NCBI GenBank assembly: GCA_963805305.1 | Contig: CAWDTM010000008.1 | Span: 248,001 to 312,000 of the forward strand | Direction: 5' to 3' | Length of the DNA stretch: 64,000 nt | From: CAVXEH01 sp963805305 | Lineage (GTDB): Bacteria > Chloroflexota > Limnocylindria > QHBO01 | Shown here: positions 53,662 to 62,734 of the stretch, piece by piece | How positions within the stretch are numbered: the first letter of the stretch is position 1 | Layout: every line of letters starts with the position of its first letter | Made by a program: the position numbers and the translations under genes | The notes under the pieces: generated by a model | The model's database searches: none | Told to the model about the DNA's origin: nothing | The model's input: the letters and a program-made list of their open reading frames with translations, nothing else

Positions 53662-53829
53662 ACGCTCGCGAGTCTGACGACACCGGGGCGCGAGGGATAC
53701 CCGGGATTGTCCCCAAGCACCATGCTGTCACGTTCGGCAGTCAAGGCTCCCGAGGTTCAACCGTTCGCACCACCACATGGTGAGTGACGGCGACGAGCCG
53801 CTCTGACGCGGTCGACGGCGTCGCGGGCG

Positions 53830-54040
53830 CGCGCTCCCTTCAAGGCCCGCCGACACTCGACGCAGTACCGCTGAACAGGTGAGGTTTGTGCGACGACCTG
53901 GTGGCATTCGGCGCACTCGATGCGCGCGACCTTCAGCCACTCCCGGTTGCGCACAGGGTGGGGGAGCGAGATCTCGCTCGAGGCCTCGCCTCGGGAACGC
54001 AGTAAGTGGCCGGCTCCGGCCCGCCGGAGCCAGCTACTTG
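53830..54040 (-). repeat. Dispersed element copy A (zinc-ribbon frame with terminal hairpin)
   Basis: On the minus strand it encodes LPHPVRNREWLKV, then CAECHQVVAQTSPVQRYCVEC (two CxxC pairs), and ends in basic residues. At its upstream edge, 54004-54039, is a hairpin with 17-nt arms (one wobble, one mismatch) and a CC loop. Copies B and C share the same order. The frame extends to about 54278 (up to 173 residues) but only the shared part is supported. Confidence 0.65.
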
Positions 54041-54717
54041 GCGGTAGCATGTTTTTCGCGGCGAATCTGAGCACGAATTCGGCGAGATTCCCGGTCCGGG
54101 ACGCGGGGATCGTTTGCAGGTTCGATCCGGCTTGAATGAGATGTCGAGCGCGCCGACACCGCGATGTGCCAACCTCGAAGCTATTGCGCGTGACCTGGAG
54201 TCGCCTGGCAACTTCCCGGACGCGCACGCCAACTGCGCAATGCTTCCGTGCGCACCCCTTCAGGCCGTCCAAGGACACACGGCTCCAACTCGGCCGGAGA
54301 CGATTGGAGCGGTAGCACCGCTTGCATGTCGAGAAACGTTGAGCCGCATGCTACGCGATGGCATCACGCGCCGCAGTTGAGGTGCGGCGGTGCCGATGAG
54401 ATCGCGACAGAACTTGCGACTCGGCTCGTCCTCTGATTTCGTAATGGCACTCGCTAGACGGAGCTACGGAGCCAGGACGTCCCTAGGTCAGCCGCCCCCA
54501 CGGGAGCCTGCGCATGCCTCACCGTGCGGGGTCATTGCCTTTCGATGGAGACGACTTCGCCGTTCGCGTTGAGGCAGAAGTGAGTCTAGTTCTTGGCGAC
54601 CGGGCCCAAGAGACTTGGGGTCATGTCACGATTGACCGGACTGCTAGGCTTGCCGGGAGGGGAGGGCGAAGTCGCCCGCGGCACTCGCCCAGGGGCCGCA
54701 CGGAGGGATGGGGGTCG
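54041..54717. other. Intergenic stretch without a supported gene
   Basis: About 680 bp. Short frames occur on both strands but none has a recognisable domain, a good start context, or a conserved neighbour. The left part may be the remains of a longer copy A reading frame. I see no repeat or RNA gene here. Confidence 0.5.
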
Positions 54718-55311
54718 ATGATTCAGCGCAGTCACGCCGGCGCTGACAGGCGTCGTCGTCAACGTGGCGCGCTCGGTTGCCTCGCTGCGGTGGCGTTTGC
54801 CGCCACGATATTCCTCACTGCGTGTGCGGCCAGTCGGCCCGGGACGATCGTCGACCCCGAGGTGTCGGGCGTCGTGACGAGCGTCAGTCCGATTGTGGGC
54901 AGCACCTCCGCCGTGACGGTCGACGGCAGACAGATCGAGATCGACCTCGAGGGCCGGAAGGTGATGCGCCTCTACAGCGACGCGCATCTGGACGGAGTCC
55001 TCCTGTACGGCGCGAACCCTCGCCCGTGGTACATCGGCACCGCTCCGCCAGACGACGACTGCTACTTCTTCGGTAGTACCGCCGCCTTCGACGATCCCGA
55101 CACGGTGATCTTCGTCTTCTCGGAACTCGGCGGAGTTGGGATCCGCATTCCGAAAGCGGCGGGCTTTGATCCAGGCCCCGCGCTCAGTCGTCAGGGTGAC
55201 ACCGCGGGTCAGTACGTGAGCCTCGGCGGTCCGCCGCCGTTCTGCCTTGACGCCCAGGGGCGCGTTACCCGCGCGCTTGGTGGCCCACCGCAGCCCACGT
55301 CATCGCCATAG
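54718..55311 (+). CDS. Secreted lipoprotein, 197 aa
   Basis: Arg-rich start, hydrophobic segment and lipobox ending LTAC (residue ~34), so lipid-anchored on the outside. The mature part is beta-rich (GVVTSVSPIVGSTSAVTVDG; IEIDLEGRKVM) with two Cys that may pair. ATG 54718 follows GGAGGG and GGGGG. It is 15 nt upstream of the giant metalloprotease-like gene and probably in one operon with it. Function unknown. Confidence 0.6.
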   Translation: MIQRSHAGADRRRRQRGALGCLAAVAFAATIFLTACAASRPGTIVDPEVSGVVTSVSPIVGSTSAVTVDGRQIEIDLEGRKVMRLYSDAHLDGVLLYGANPRPWYIGTAPPDDDCYFFGSTAAFDDPDTVIFVFSELGGVGIRIPKAAGFDPGPALSRQGDTAGQYVSLGGPPPFCLDAQGRVTRALGGPPQPTSSP

Positions 55312-55326
55312 AAGGAAGGGGGACAA

Positions 55327-58300
55327 ATGGCTCGCCGGATTCTCGTTGTCGCGTCCGTGGCGGCACTGCTGCTGCAAGTGCCGAGCCAAGCATCAGCCGG
55401 AGGCCCTGGCACGCTGGCCGCCGGCAAGGCTGACCCCAGCCTCGTGCAGCCTGGCACACCGTCGGCCACGACCCTGGCTGATCCGGTGCACACAACCTTC
55501 CAGCAGGGCGATGTGTTCGTGGGGGCCGGCGACGGCAAGGTCGAGTGGCGGCTGTCCGACGGCACGCTGAACATGATCCTCGACACCGGTGCCGCGGGCT
55601 CCGAGACGACGGGGATGGCCTTTGACGAGGACGGCAACCTGTACGTCACCGCCTTCCAAGACAACAACGTCTACAAGTTCAACCGCGATGGGACGTACCT
55701 GGGCACCTGGGGATACGGGTACAACGCGCATCCCGAATCGATCGTGTTCGACGCCGACGGCTACTCGTACATCGGTCAAGCCGACGGCTCTCGAGACGTT
55801 CTCAAGTTCAACCTGCTCGGCGACGTCTCGGCCGACCTCGATCCCGCCACCGGGCCGCGTGGCACTGACTGGATTGACCTCAAGAGCGACCAGTGCAGCC
55901 TGCTCTACACCTCGGAGGGGCGGGTCATCAGGCAGTTCGACGTCTGCACCAACGCCCAGTTGGCGGATTGGACGACGCTGTCCGGCAGTGGGACCACCTA
56001 TGCGCTACGGCTCATCGGCGACGACTCCGTGCTCGTCGCCGATTGGGACGACATTGTCTGGATCCGCGCTGACGGCTCGGTGATTCGCACCTTCGATGCG
56101 CCCGGTGAGAACGCCTGGTTCGCCATGAACCTCGACCCAGACGGCGCTTCGTTCTGGAGCGCAGACTACTACACCGGGGAGGTCTTCCGTTTCGACCTGA
56201 CCAGCGGCCAGGTCATGAGCACGTTCCAGTCGACCGGACAGGCCCATGGTTTGGCCGTCTTCGGCGAGTTTCACGCCGGCACCGTCCGCGACTGCAGTGC
56301 CGAGGACCTCTCGGGTCAGTCTGGCGAGATCGACCCCGACCCCGATCCCGCAAATGGCGAGCGGGTGACCGTCGTCTACGACTGGCACATGCTGGCCCCA
56401 CTCGTCGGCGAGGCGGACGGCATGGCCCAAGCGGTCAAGGATCGCGCCGAGCGGACGCTCGACGAGTACGGCAGCCAGGGTGTCGATAATCAACCTGGGC
56501 TGGGCCTGCCCACGCCGGCCGCGCTGCGCATCGAGATCCGCTGTCGAACCGAACCGATTGACGCGATTGGGCTCACGTCGGAGCCGGGTAAGGTGCAGCT
56601 GAGGGCGGAGAACATTCGCAACTGGCTGGCCCAAGGGGCCCGCGACGGCTTCCCGGCTGGAGGTGGGTGGGATGCCGCCGGCGCTCCCTGGAAGAGCCTG
56701 GTTGACCACGAGCTCTTCCACGCAGTGCAGTGGGAGTCGGGTTTCAACCCGGTCATCGAAGAGGCCAACTTCAATCAGACCGAGATCGAGAGCCCGGCCG
56801 TCTTGGCCCAGGACCTGCTGGCCGATGTCGACGACCTAGACCTGGCGTCCACCGACCAGTCGTACCTCTCCTGGGTCAAGTTGTTTGCCGACCAACGTCC
56901 GTCAATTGATGCACCGGGATCGCTGCTCGGTTTGGTCTTCGGCGATGGGCGCGCACCGTACGAGGCGGCGTCGATCCTGCAGTACTGGGCCGAGCGCCAC
57001 GGGCCGCAGAATCCCGACGTCGATCTCGAGCATCGGGCTATCGCCTTCCTACAAGCCCTCATGGCTGCTCCGTACAGCCACCAGACCACCGACTTCGCTG
57101 CCACCCTCGGCTACAACTACCAGACGCACGACTACCGCTACGCCGATCTGGTGGGCGCCCTGCGCGACTACTACCTCACCCACTACGCCCTGAACCGGGC
57201 GATCAACGTCTCGGCCACGCAGAATGCCGCCTATGCCTTGCTCGACGCCAAGACTGGCCACGGCCTGACTCCGGGCGACCCGGCGCCGAGCCAGGCTTCG
57301 TATCCGTCCTTTGATGTGACAGGCCGCCAGCTGCAGACCACCGACAGCCCGTGGAGTCTCCCGGTGAAGCAGTGGAGCGGTGACGTGTACGAGCTCCGCT
57401 TCCCGGCCGGCACGACCCACCTTGAGCTGCACCTTGACAGCTCCTTCAGCACCGGGCGGTTCGCGATTGGCCTAGTGCCGGTTAACGAAGCCAATGAGTT
57501 CGTCATCGACCCCACCCTGCTGCGGGGTGGCCCGCGCTCGTTCGTCCCCATGGACGTGACCCTCCCGGTGGTCGGCGTTGATCACGTTGCGCTCGTCTTG
57601 GTGCACGGCATCGATCCACCAGGCGACGAGCTCAGCTCGTCCGGCGACGGGACCACCACCCTCGACCTCACCGCTGTGGCCAAATCCGGGCAGCCAGGCA
57701 TCGACTTCCTCCCGCCATCGACCCACGAGCTGCGCAACCCGCTCGCCGGGCCGATCGAGGTCAACCTCGTCCCCACCCTGGGCGGGCAGGCGCTCGGCGC
57801 CGGCCTGCCGCGCAACGCCTTCCGCCTGACCGTGAATGGCCTGAACGCCACCATCCGCAGCGCCGACTACCGCGACGGCGCCTACCACCTGGTCGCCTGG
57901 GCACCCGCCAGCCTTCAGGCCGGCACCTACCCGATGACCCTGGCTTTCGCCGAGCAGCAGTTCTCGGTGCCTGGTGGAATGGTCATTGATCAGGCCGCGC
58001 CACCCATCTGGGCGCGGATCAGCGCCGGCACCACCGCGGCGCTGGGCCAGGGTCAGACCTCCACGGCGAGCGCGCCGATCACCGCCGGGGCGGGCGCGGC
58101 AACCTTCCACACCGTCTGGAGCGGATCGAGCTTCGATTTGACGCTGACCAGCCCCAGCGGCCGGGTCATCGCCTCCGACTCGACCGATCCCGACGTGACG
58201 GTCACGCGCACGGCGACGAGCCTCGACATCTCGATTGCGGCGCCGGAGGTGGGGACGTGGCAGTTCACCATCGCCGGCACCGACGTTCCCAACCCCGAGC

Positions 58301-60462
58301 CGGTCGATTTCGAGGTGACCGAGGCCGATGCCCCGCTGACGGGCTCGCTGTCCGTCGCCAGCCAGGGCCTGGCAGGCCTCCCCATTGAGGTGCACTTCGC
58401 GTTCAATGCCGCGGCCGATGGGTTGGCCGACGCCACGGCGATGGCCACTGTGACCGACCCCGCCGGTGTGAGCCGACGGTTCACACTTTGCGACGACGGC
58501 GCCAGCGCCGACGCCGATGCTAACGACGGGGTGTTCGGCGGCCAGCTGTGGGCGACCGACCTGGCCGGCACGTACAGAGTCGACGTGGTGGCGAGCGCGA
58601 CGACCGAGGGCGGCGCTCCGGTGCAGCGGGCAGCCTCCGCGACAGTGACCCTCGGAACCAAGGTGGACTCCGACGGCGACGGGGTCGCCGACGCCGCGGA
58701 GCCGCTCTTCGGCCTCGATCCGCAGGATCCGGCAGACGGGGAGACCGACCAAGACGGCGATGGCCTGACGGTCGCACAGGAGTTGTCGGCCGGCAGCGAC
58801 CCTGCCAGCTGGGACACCGATCGCGGCGGCGAGAACGACGCCTCCGAGCTCGACGCCGGGCGCGAAGTCGCCTTCGCCGGTGACGACGCGGCGACCGAAA
58901 CGGTTGCCATGGGCGCCGCCGCGGAGGACGGCAACATCGTCTCCGTCACGGTCAGCACCGCCTCAGGCAACGGCTCCGTCCACCTTTATCGGCTGTCCGG
59001 CTCCATCAAGACCGACCTCGGGCTCTACCCAGGCTCGGGTGCGACATTCGAGGACGGACCGCTCGCCGATGGCGAATACACCTACGTAGCGCTGCCGGTC
59101 GCGGCAGGAGGCGCAGTCGGCGTGCCGTTCGTGGTGGGACCGGTCAGCGTCGCGGCTGACGTGACACCGCCGATCGTCCGGATCACCCTCAACCAGGGCA
59201 GCTGGGAGGCAGACAATCCGAACGTCAGCGTCACGTTCACCGATCTGAGCGAGCCAATCGCCGACATGCGGCTGGCCCGCAGCGAGGACGATCTGGCTTC
59301 TGCACCATGGATCCCGTTCTCCCCTTACGCGTCGATCACAGTACCCTCGGACCTTGGTCAGCACTTCGTGTACGCGCAGGTCCGCGACACAGCCGGGAAC
59401 GAGTCCCGCGTCGCGAGCAGCTTCGTGTTCCTCATCGACGACATCCCGCCGATTTCTCAGGCGGGACCGCTTGATGCTCAGTATTCAACCCCGACCATCG
59501 GCGTGCCGTACACCGCCAGCGACGATCTGTCGGGCGTTGCATCCGTCGCGCTCTGGTGGCGGTACAGCACCGACGGCGGCGCGACGTGGACGGGCTGGAC
59601 TGAAGGGTCTTCGGGCTCTTCGTCGCCGATCAGCTTCACCTTCCCATCAGGACCCGGCGACTACGAGTTCTACACGATCGCTGCGGATGCGTCGGGCAAC
59701 GTCGAGCCCGCACCATCAAGTGCTGACGCGGGTACGAGCTATGTGACGGCCTCGACGCTCGTAATGTCTGGCCAGACGACCATCACCGGCGGTTCCTGCG
59801 GGATCATCCAGGGCGGTTCCGTATCGCCTGACTCGCTGAACCAATGCATCTCCCTTGGCGTATCCGGAGAAGCTCAGGCATCGGCGGCCATCGAAACCGT
59901 GGACCTCCGAGTCTACGGCTACAAGGCATCAGGCTCGACGCTGCTGGCCGATTGGGCGGTCGCCCAGCCTTGGGACGGCGCCTACGACTCGCCTGACGAG
60001 TCCTTCTACGCCCTGTACAGCTTCGATGACGGAGGGTGGGACTCGTTCATAGTCGACGCGCGTGTATTCGCGGGCGGCGTCGAGACCGACGCGACCATTA
60101 CGGTCCCTATCGACCGCACCCCGCCTCCGGACACCACACCACCGACTTCGAGCATCAACTCATTGCCGGCAAGCACTCGGGATAGCCTCATCAGCCTCAG
60201 CGGCTATGCATCGGACAATTCCCCGGGCGGTACGCTCAGCATCAGTATCAGGTATCGGTTCCGTGTATCGACTCGGGACGCATGGGGCGGCTGGACAACG
60301 AGCGCCACATTGTCCGAGGAGCCCAACCCCGCGCAATTCTCGTCGCCGTTCACCTTCCCGGACGGGAAGGGGTACTACGAGTTCTACTCGATTGCCACGG
60401 ACATGGCGGGGAATGAGGAGTCGCCACCGCCAGCGGCAGACGCAACCATCCAGAAGAAATGA
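55327..60462 (+). CDS. Secreted multidomain metalloprotease-like protein, 1711 aa
   Basis: A signal peptide (VASVAALLLQVPSQASA) is followed by a beta-propeller of NHL-like repeats (residues ~40-310; GMAFDEDGNLYVTAFQDNNV), a domain containing DHELFHAVQWESGF (HExxH zinc site about residues 461-465), beta-sandwich domains of the pre-peptidase C-terminal type (about 610-690, 900-1000), calcium-binding thrombospondin-3-like repeats (DSDGDGVADAAEPLFGLDP; DQDGDGLTVAQEL, ~1115-1150) and three or more Ig-like domains with Thr-Pro-rich joins (to ~1705). GGAAGGGGG precedes the ATG. It may process cell-wall or toxin proteins; the target is unknown. No sortase or SLH anchor seen. Confidence 0.65.
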   Translation: MARRILVVASVAALLLQVPSQASAGGPGTLAAGKADPSLVQPGTPSATTLADPVHTTFQQGDVFVGAGDGKVEWRLSDGTLNMILDTGAAGSETTGMAFDEDGNLYVTAFQDNNVYKFNRDGTYLGTWGYGYNAHPESIVFDADGYSYIGQADGSRDVLKFNLLGDVSADLDPATGPRGTDWIDLKSDQCSLLYTSEGRVIRQFDVCTNAQLADWTTLSGSGTTYALRLIGDDSVLVADWDDIVWIRADGSVIRTFDAPGENAWFAMNLDPDGASFWSADYYTGEVFRFDLTSGQVMSTFQSTGQAHGLAVFGEFHAGTVRDCSAEDLSGQSGEIDPDPDPANGERVTVVYDWHMLAPLVGEADGMAQAVKDRAERTLDEYGSQGVDNQPGLGLPTPAALRIEIRCRTEPIDAIGLTSEPGKVQLRAENIRNWLAQGARDGFPAGGGWDAAGAPWKSLVDHELFHAVQWESGFNPVIEEANFNQTEIESPAVLAQDLLADVDDLDLASTDQSYLSWVKLFADQRPSIDAPGSLLGLVFGDGRAPYEAASILQYWAERHGPQNPDVDLEHRAIAFLQALMAAPYSHQTTDFAATLGYNYQTHDYRYADLVGALRDYYLTHYALNRAINVSATQNAAYALLDAKTGHGLTPGDPAPSQASYPSFDVTGRQLQTTDSPWSLPVKQWSGDVYELRFPAGTTHLELHLDSSFSTGRFAIGLVPVNEANEFVIDPTLLRGGPRSFVPMDVTLPVVGVDHVALVLVHGIDPPGDELSSSGDGTTTLDLTAVAKSGQPGIDFLPPSTHELRNPLAGPIEVNLVPTLGGQALGAGLPRNAFRLTVNGLNATIRSADYRDGAYHLVAWAPASLQAGTYPMTLAFAEQQFSVPGGMVIDQAAPPIWARISAGTTAALGQGQTSTASAPITAGAGAATFHTVWSGSSFDLTLTSPSGRVIASDSTDPDVTVTRTATSLDISIAAPEVGTWQFTIAGTDVPNPEPVDFEVTEADAPLTGSLSVASQGLAGLPIEVHFAFNAAADGLADATAMATVTDPAGVSRRFTLCDDGASADADANDGVFGGQLWATDLAGTYRVDVVASATTEGGAPVQRAASATVTLGTKVDSDGDGVADAAEPLFGLDPQDPADGETDQDGDGLTVAQELSAGSDPASWDTDRGGENDASELDAGREVAFAGDDAATETVAMGAAAEDGNIVSVTVSTASGNGSVHLYRLSGSIKTDLGLYPGSGATFEDGPLADGEYTYVALPVAAGGAVGVPFVVGPVSVAADVTPPIVRITLNQGSWEADNPNVSVTFTDLSEPIADMRLARSEDDLASAPWIPFSPYASITVPSDLGQHFVYAQVRDTAGNESRVASSFVFLIDDIPPISQAGPLDAQYSTPTIGVPYTASDDLSGVASVALWWRYSTDGGATWTGWTEGSSGSSSPISFTFPSGPGDYEFYTIAADASGNVEPAPSSADAGTSYVTASTLVMSGQTTITGGSCGIIQGGSVSPDSLNQCISLGVSGEAQASAAIETVDLRVYGYKASGSTLLADWAVAQPWDGAYDSPDESFYALYSFDDGGWDSFIVDARVFAGGVETDATITVPIDRTPPPDTTPPTSSINSLPASTRDSLISLSGYASDNSPGGTLSISIRYRFRVSTRDAWGGWTTSATLSEEPNPAQFSSPFTFPDGKGYYEFYSIATDMAGNEESPPPAADATIQKK

Positions 60463-60857
60463 TGTCCCGCGCTCGTCGTTGATCGGAATGCCCGGCAGGT
60501 GTCGGTTGGGGAGATCGTTGACAGCGGAGAGCCCCGCTGCACGGTGGAGGCCGACGCCGTGATGTCGTCTGCCATGCTGTCCACGATGTCTCCGAGAGAT
60601 CACCATGGTAGAGGCCGAAGTCCTCGCGAACCTTCCGCCCCACGTCCCGGTTGCCGCAGCGGATAGGTGCCTGAGAGGGGGCATTGAAACATCTCATACG
60701 TCTCAGCCGCGTTCTCATGTGTCTCATGCGTGTACTCCTTGAACGCATGGAACAGGAGCCATAAGGGTTCACCAGGAATCCGGTATGCGGTAGCACGTCG
60801 CGCGCATCGCCGGGTCGACCCAACTCTCGTCAGGAACCGGATCGCCGCCGGGCCATG
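60463..60857. other. Intergenic stretch, nothing recognised
   Basis: About 395 bp between the protease gene and dispersed copy B. Minus-strand frames exist but look like chance frames; no repeat, tRNA or promoter stands out. Confidence 0.45.
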
Positions 60858-61075
60858 GCGCGCTGGCTGCGCGCTCGCTTGAGTCTTGAGGTGCAGTCGG
60901 CACAGTGACGCTGAACCGGCGACCGGCGCTCAACGATCTGATGGCAGCGCCCGCACTCGAGTGGTTCGACCTTCAGCCACTCGCGCGAGCGACTGGGGCG
61001 GGGGAGTGAGATCTCGCTCGAGGTCTCGCCGCGCGAACGCAGTAAGTGGCCGGCTCCGGCCCGCCGGAGCCACTT
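60858..61075 (-). repeat. Dispersed element copy B
   Basis: Minus-strand reading includes HLLRSRGETSSEISLPRP, SREWLKVEPLECGRCHQ, VERRSPVQRHCADC and a basic tail. The hairpin core GGCTCCGGC (61052-61060), CC loop, GCCGGAGCC (61063-61071) is perfect over 9 bp. Its right edge merges with the tRNA-derived repeat before the second abiEi. Confidence 0.65.
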
Positions 61076-61079
61076 GCCC
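61062..61079 (+). repeat. tRNA 3'-end direct repeat, right copy
   Basis: Identical over 18 bp to 35789-35806. No tRNA body precedes it; instead the left side is the hairpin of dispersed copy B. It overlaps the hairpin arm GCCGGAGCC, so part of the match could come from the element. Confidence 0.45.
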
Positions 61080-61108
61080 CATTGTTACGGATTACGGAAC
61101 ATTGGCGC

Positions 61109-61735
61109 ATGTCTTGGGAGGAACTGCTGGCGGCGGCGGCCGCGCAGCACGGCTACTTCACGACCGCCCAGGCGGCTGAGCATGGCATCAGCCGGCGGGC
61201 GCTGACCTGGCGCGCGCAGACCGGCTCAGCGGATCGGATCGCTCACGGGCTGTATCGGCTGCCGCACTGGCCGATCGGTGCTGACGACGAGCTGTACGCC
61301 CTGCAGGCCCTCGCGCCGTACGGGACCTACAGCCACGACACGGCGCTGACCCTGCTCGCCCTGACGGACATCATCCCGTCGACCATCCACTTCACCATCC
61401 CGGAGACGTCGCGACTCAGATCGCGTCCAGGCGTCACGCTGCACCGCTCGCGCCACGCTGCGATGACCGACCGGACCCTCCGGGACGGCCTATGGCTGAG
61501 CACCGCACGTCGAGCCCTGCTGGACGCCGCCCGCGAGGGTACCGATCCCGATCAGCTGGTCTCGGCCGCCCGTGATGCCCGAGCACGGGCGATGCTCACC
61601 CCGGACGATCTCGACGAACTCCGTCGGCACGCGCCGTTCGCGGGTGCCGGCCTAGTCTCGGCAGCACCCCTAATGGGCCAGGCTCTCCCGAACGGTGGTG
61701 ATCACACGTTCCCACGGTGCCTTGTCCACGCTTGA
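61109..61735 (+). CDS. AbiEi-like antitoxin paralogue without toxin
   Basis: Residues 1-182 match the antitoxin at 35836 with 15 differences; homology stops exactly where abiEii should begin, and the frame runs on for 26 unrelated residues (VSAAPLMGQALPNGGDHTF). The upstream inverted repeat is damaged (TGTTACG / CGGAACA) and the -10 is GAACAT instead of TAACAT, so expression may be lost. If made, it could still bind the toxin's operator and act as an anti-addiction factor. Confidence 0.72.
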   Translation: MSWEELLAAAAAQHGYFTTAQAAEHGISRRALTWRAQTGSADRIAHGLYRLPHWPIGADDELYALQALAPYGTYSHDTALTLLALTDIIPSTIHFTIPETSRLRSRPGVTLHRSRHAAMTDRTLRDGLWLSTARRALLDAAREGTDPDQLVSAARDARARAMLTPDDLDELRRHAPFAGAGLVSAAPLMGQALPNGGDHTFPRCLVHA

Positions 61736-61823
61736 GCGACGTGCTCACACAGCGCCGCAGGCGATGGGCATGCCTCAGTTGCAGCAACTGCAGGCCGGAG
61801 AACCGGAACGATCCGGATGGACC

Positions 61824-61857
61824 TTGACGTCAGTATCACCCGTGATACACTCACGCC
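61824..61857 (+). promoter_or_regulatory. Promoter-operator of the phd-vapC pair
   Basis: TTGACG (61824-61829), 16-nt spacer, TACACT (61846-61851), then 6 nt to the ATG. A perfect inverted repeat GTATCAC-CC-GTGATAC (61833-61848) fills the spacer and touches the -10. This suits autorepression by the antitoxin. Confidence 0.7.
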
Positions 61858-62094
61858 ATGGATAGGGTGACCATTCGCGAGCTGCGCAACCATGGCGGAA
61901 ACGTGGTCGACCGGGTCGAAGCGGGGGAGCGCGTGACGGTGACCCGTGACGGCCGCCCGGTCGCCGAGCTCCGACCCCTGCGTGCGCGGGGGATCGCAGC
62001 CGCGAGGCTCCTCGAGCGCTGGCGACGCCTGCCGGCGGTCGAGGCTGACGCCCTCCGCCGCGACATCGACGCTGCCCTCGATCAATCACTGTGA
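61858..62094 (+). CDS. Phd/YefM-type antitoxin, 78 aa
   Basis: TIRELRNHGGNVVDRVEAGE followed by VTRDGRPVAELRPL is the Phd/YefM DNA-binding N-terminal domain; the C-terminal helix (LLERWRRLPAVEADALRRD) should bind the toxin. Leaderless start (see the promoter entry). Overlaps the PIN toxin by 4 nt. The antitoxin both represses the operon and blocks the RNase. Confidence 0.87.
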   Translation: MDRVTIRELRNHGGNVVDRVEAGERVTVTRDGRPVAELRPLRARGIAAARLLERWRRLPAVEADALRRDIDAALDQSL

Positions 62095-62510
62095 GCGATC
62101 CCGAGGGCCTCCTGGACACCAGCGCACTGCTGACGCTCCGCCGTCTGCAGGATGCGTCCGCCCTTCCCGATGTCGCGCTGATCTCTGCCATCACCCTGGC
62201 GGAGCTCTCCATCGGACCCCTGGTGGCCACCGACGACGCGGAGCGTGCCCGTCGCCTGGCCCACGTCCAGCAGGCCGAGGCCGACTTCGATCCCATCCCG
62301 TTTGATGCCGCTGCCGCCCGGGCCTTCGGGATCGTTGCCTCGGCATACCGACAATCAGGACGCAAGCCGGCCGCCCGTGCCTTCGACGCGCTGATCGCCG
62401 CCACCGCCACCGCCAACGGCCTGCCGCTCTACACGGCGAATCCCGTCGACTTCGCAGGGATCGACGATCTGGTGGTGCGAGCCATCCCCCCGCCGGACCC
62501 CGCAGCGTGA
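62091..62510 (+). CDS. vapC: VapC-type PIN-domain RNase toxin, 139 aa
   Basis: PIN-fold ribonuclease. Acidic active-site residues are in LLDTSALL, TLAELSIG and FDALIAATA, with TANPVDFAGI at the C-terminus, all in the VapC pattern. GTG 62091 overlaps the antitoxin stop. VapC toxins cut tRNA or rRNA; the target here is unknown. Confidence 0.87.
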   Translation: MSDPEGLLDTSALLTLRRLQDASALPDVALISAITLAELSIGPLVATDDAERARRLAHVQQAEADFDPIPFDAAAARAFGIVASAYRQSGRKPAARAFDALIAATATANGLPLYTANPVDFAGIDDLVVRAIPPPDPAA

Positions 62511-62734
62511 GGCCCCATCGCGATGTCATCGGCATCGGCCTCGAGCTCGTTCCTTCCCTAACCTGTCTGTGCGAACCAGCGATCCGCGCCGATCAGCGTC
62601 CAGCTGAGCGTTCGTGAACGGACGCTAAGGTCGGTGATGGCGGTTCGACTCCCCTTGCACCTCCGACCTCAGCGTCCGGTATGAGGCGTCCCGTGGTCAG
62701 GGTGGGCGTTGGTGATGTGGTCGAGCTGCTCGGG

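Noticed and set aside
61052..61099. Second tRNA-Asn next to the second abiEi
   Set aside because: Only the last 11 nt of the tRNA sequence are present; the left side is the hairpin of dispersed copy B, not a tRNA body.
62600..62680. tRNA-like T arm (GGTTCGACTCC) with a possible stem upstream
   Set aside because: The T stem does not pair, the anticodon loop would be 8 or 10 nt with no T at position 33, and no acceptor stem can be made. At most a remnant.
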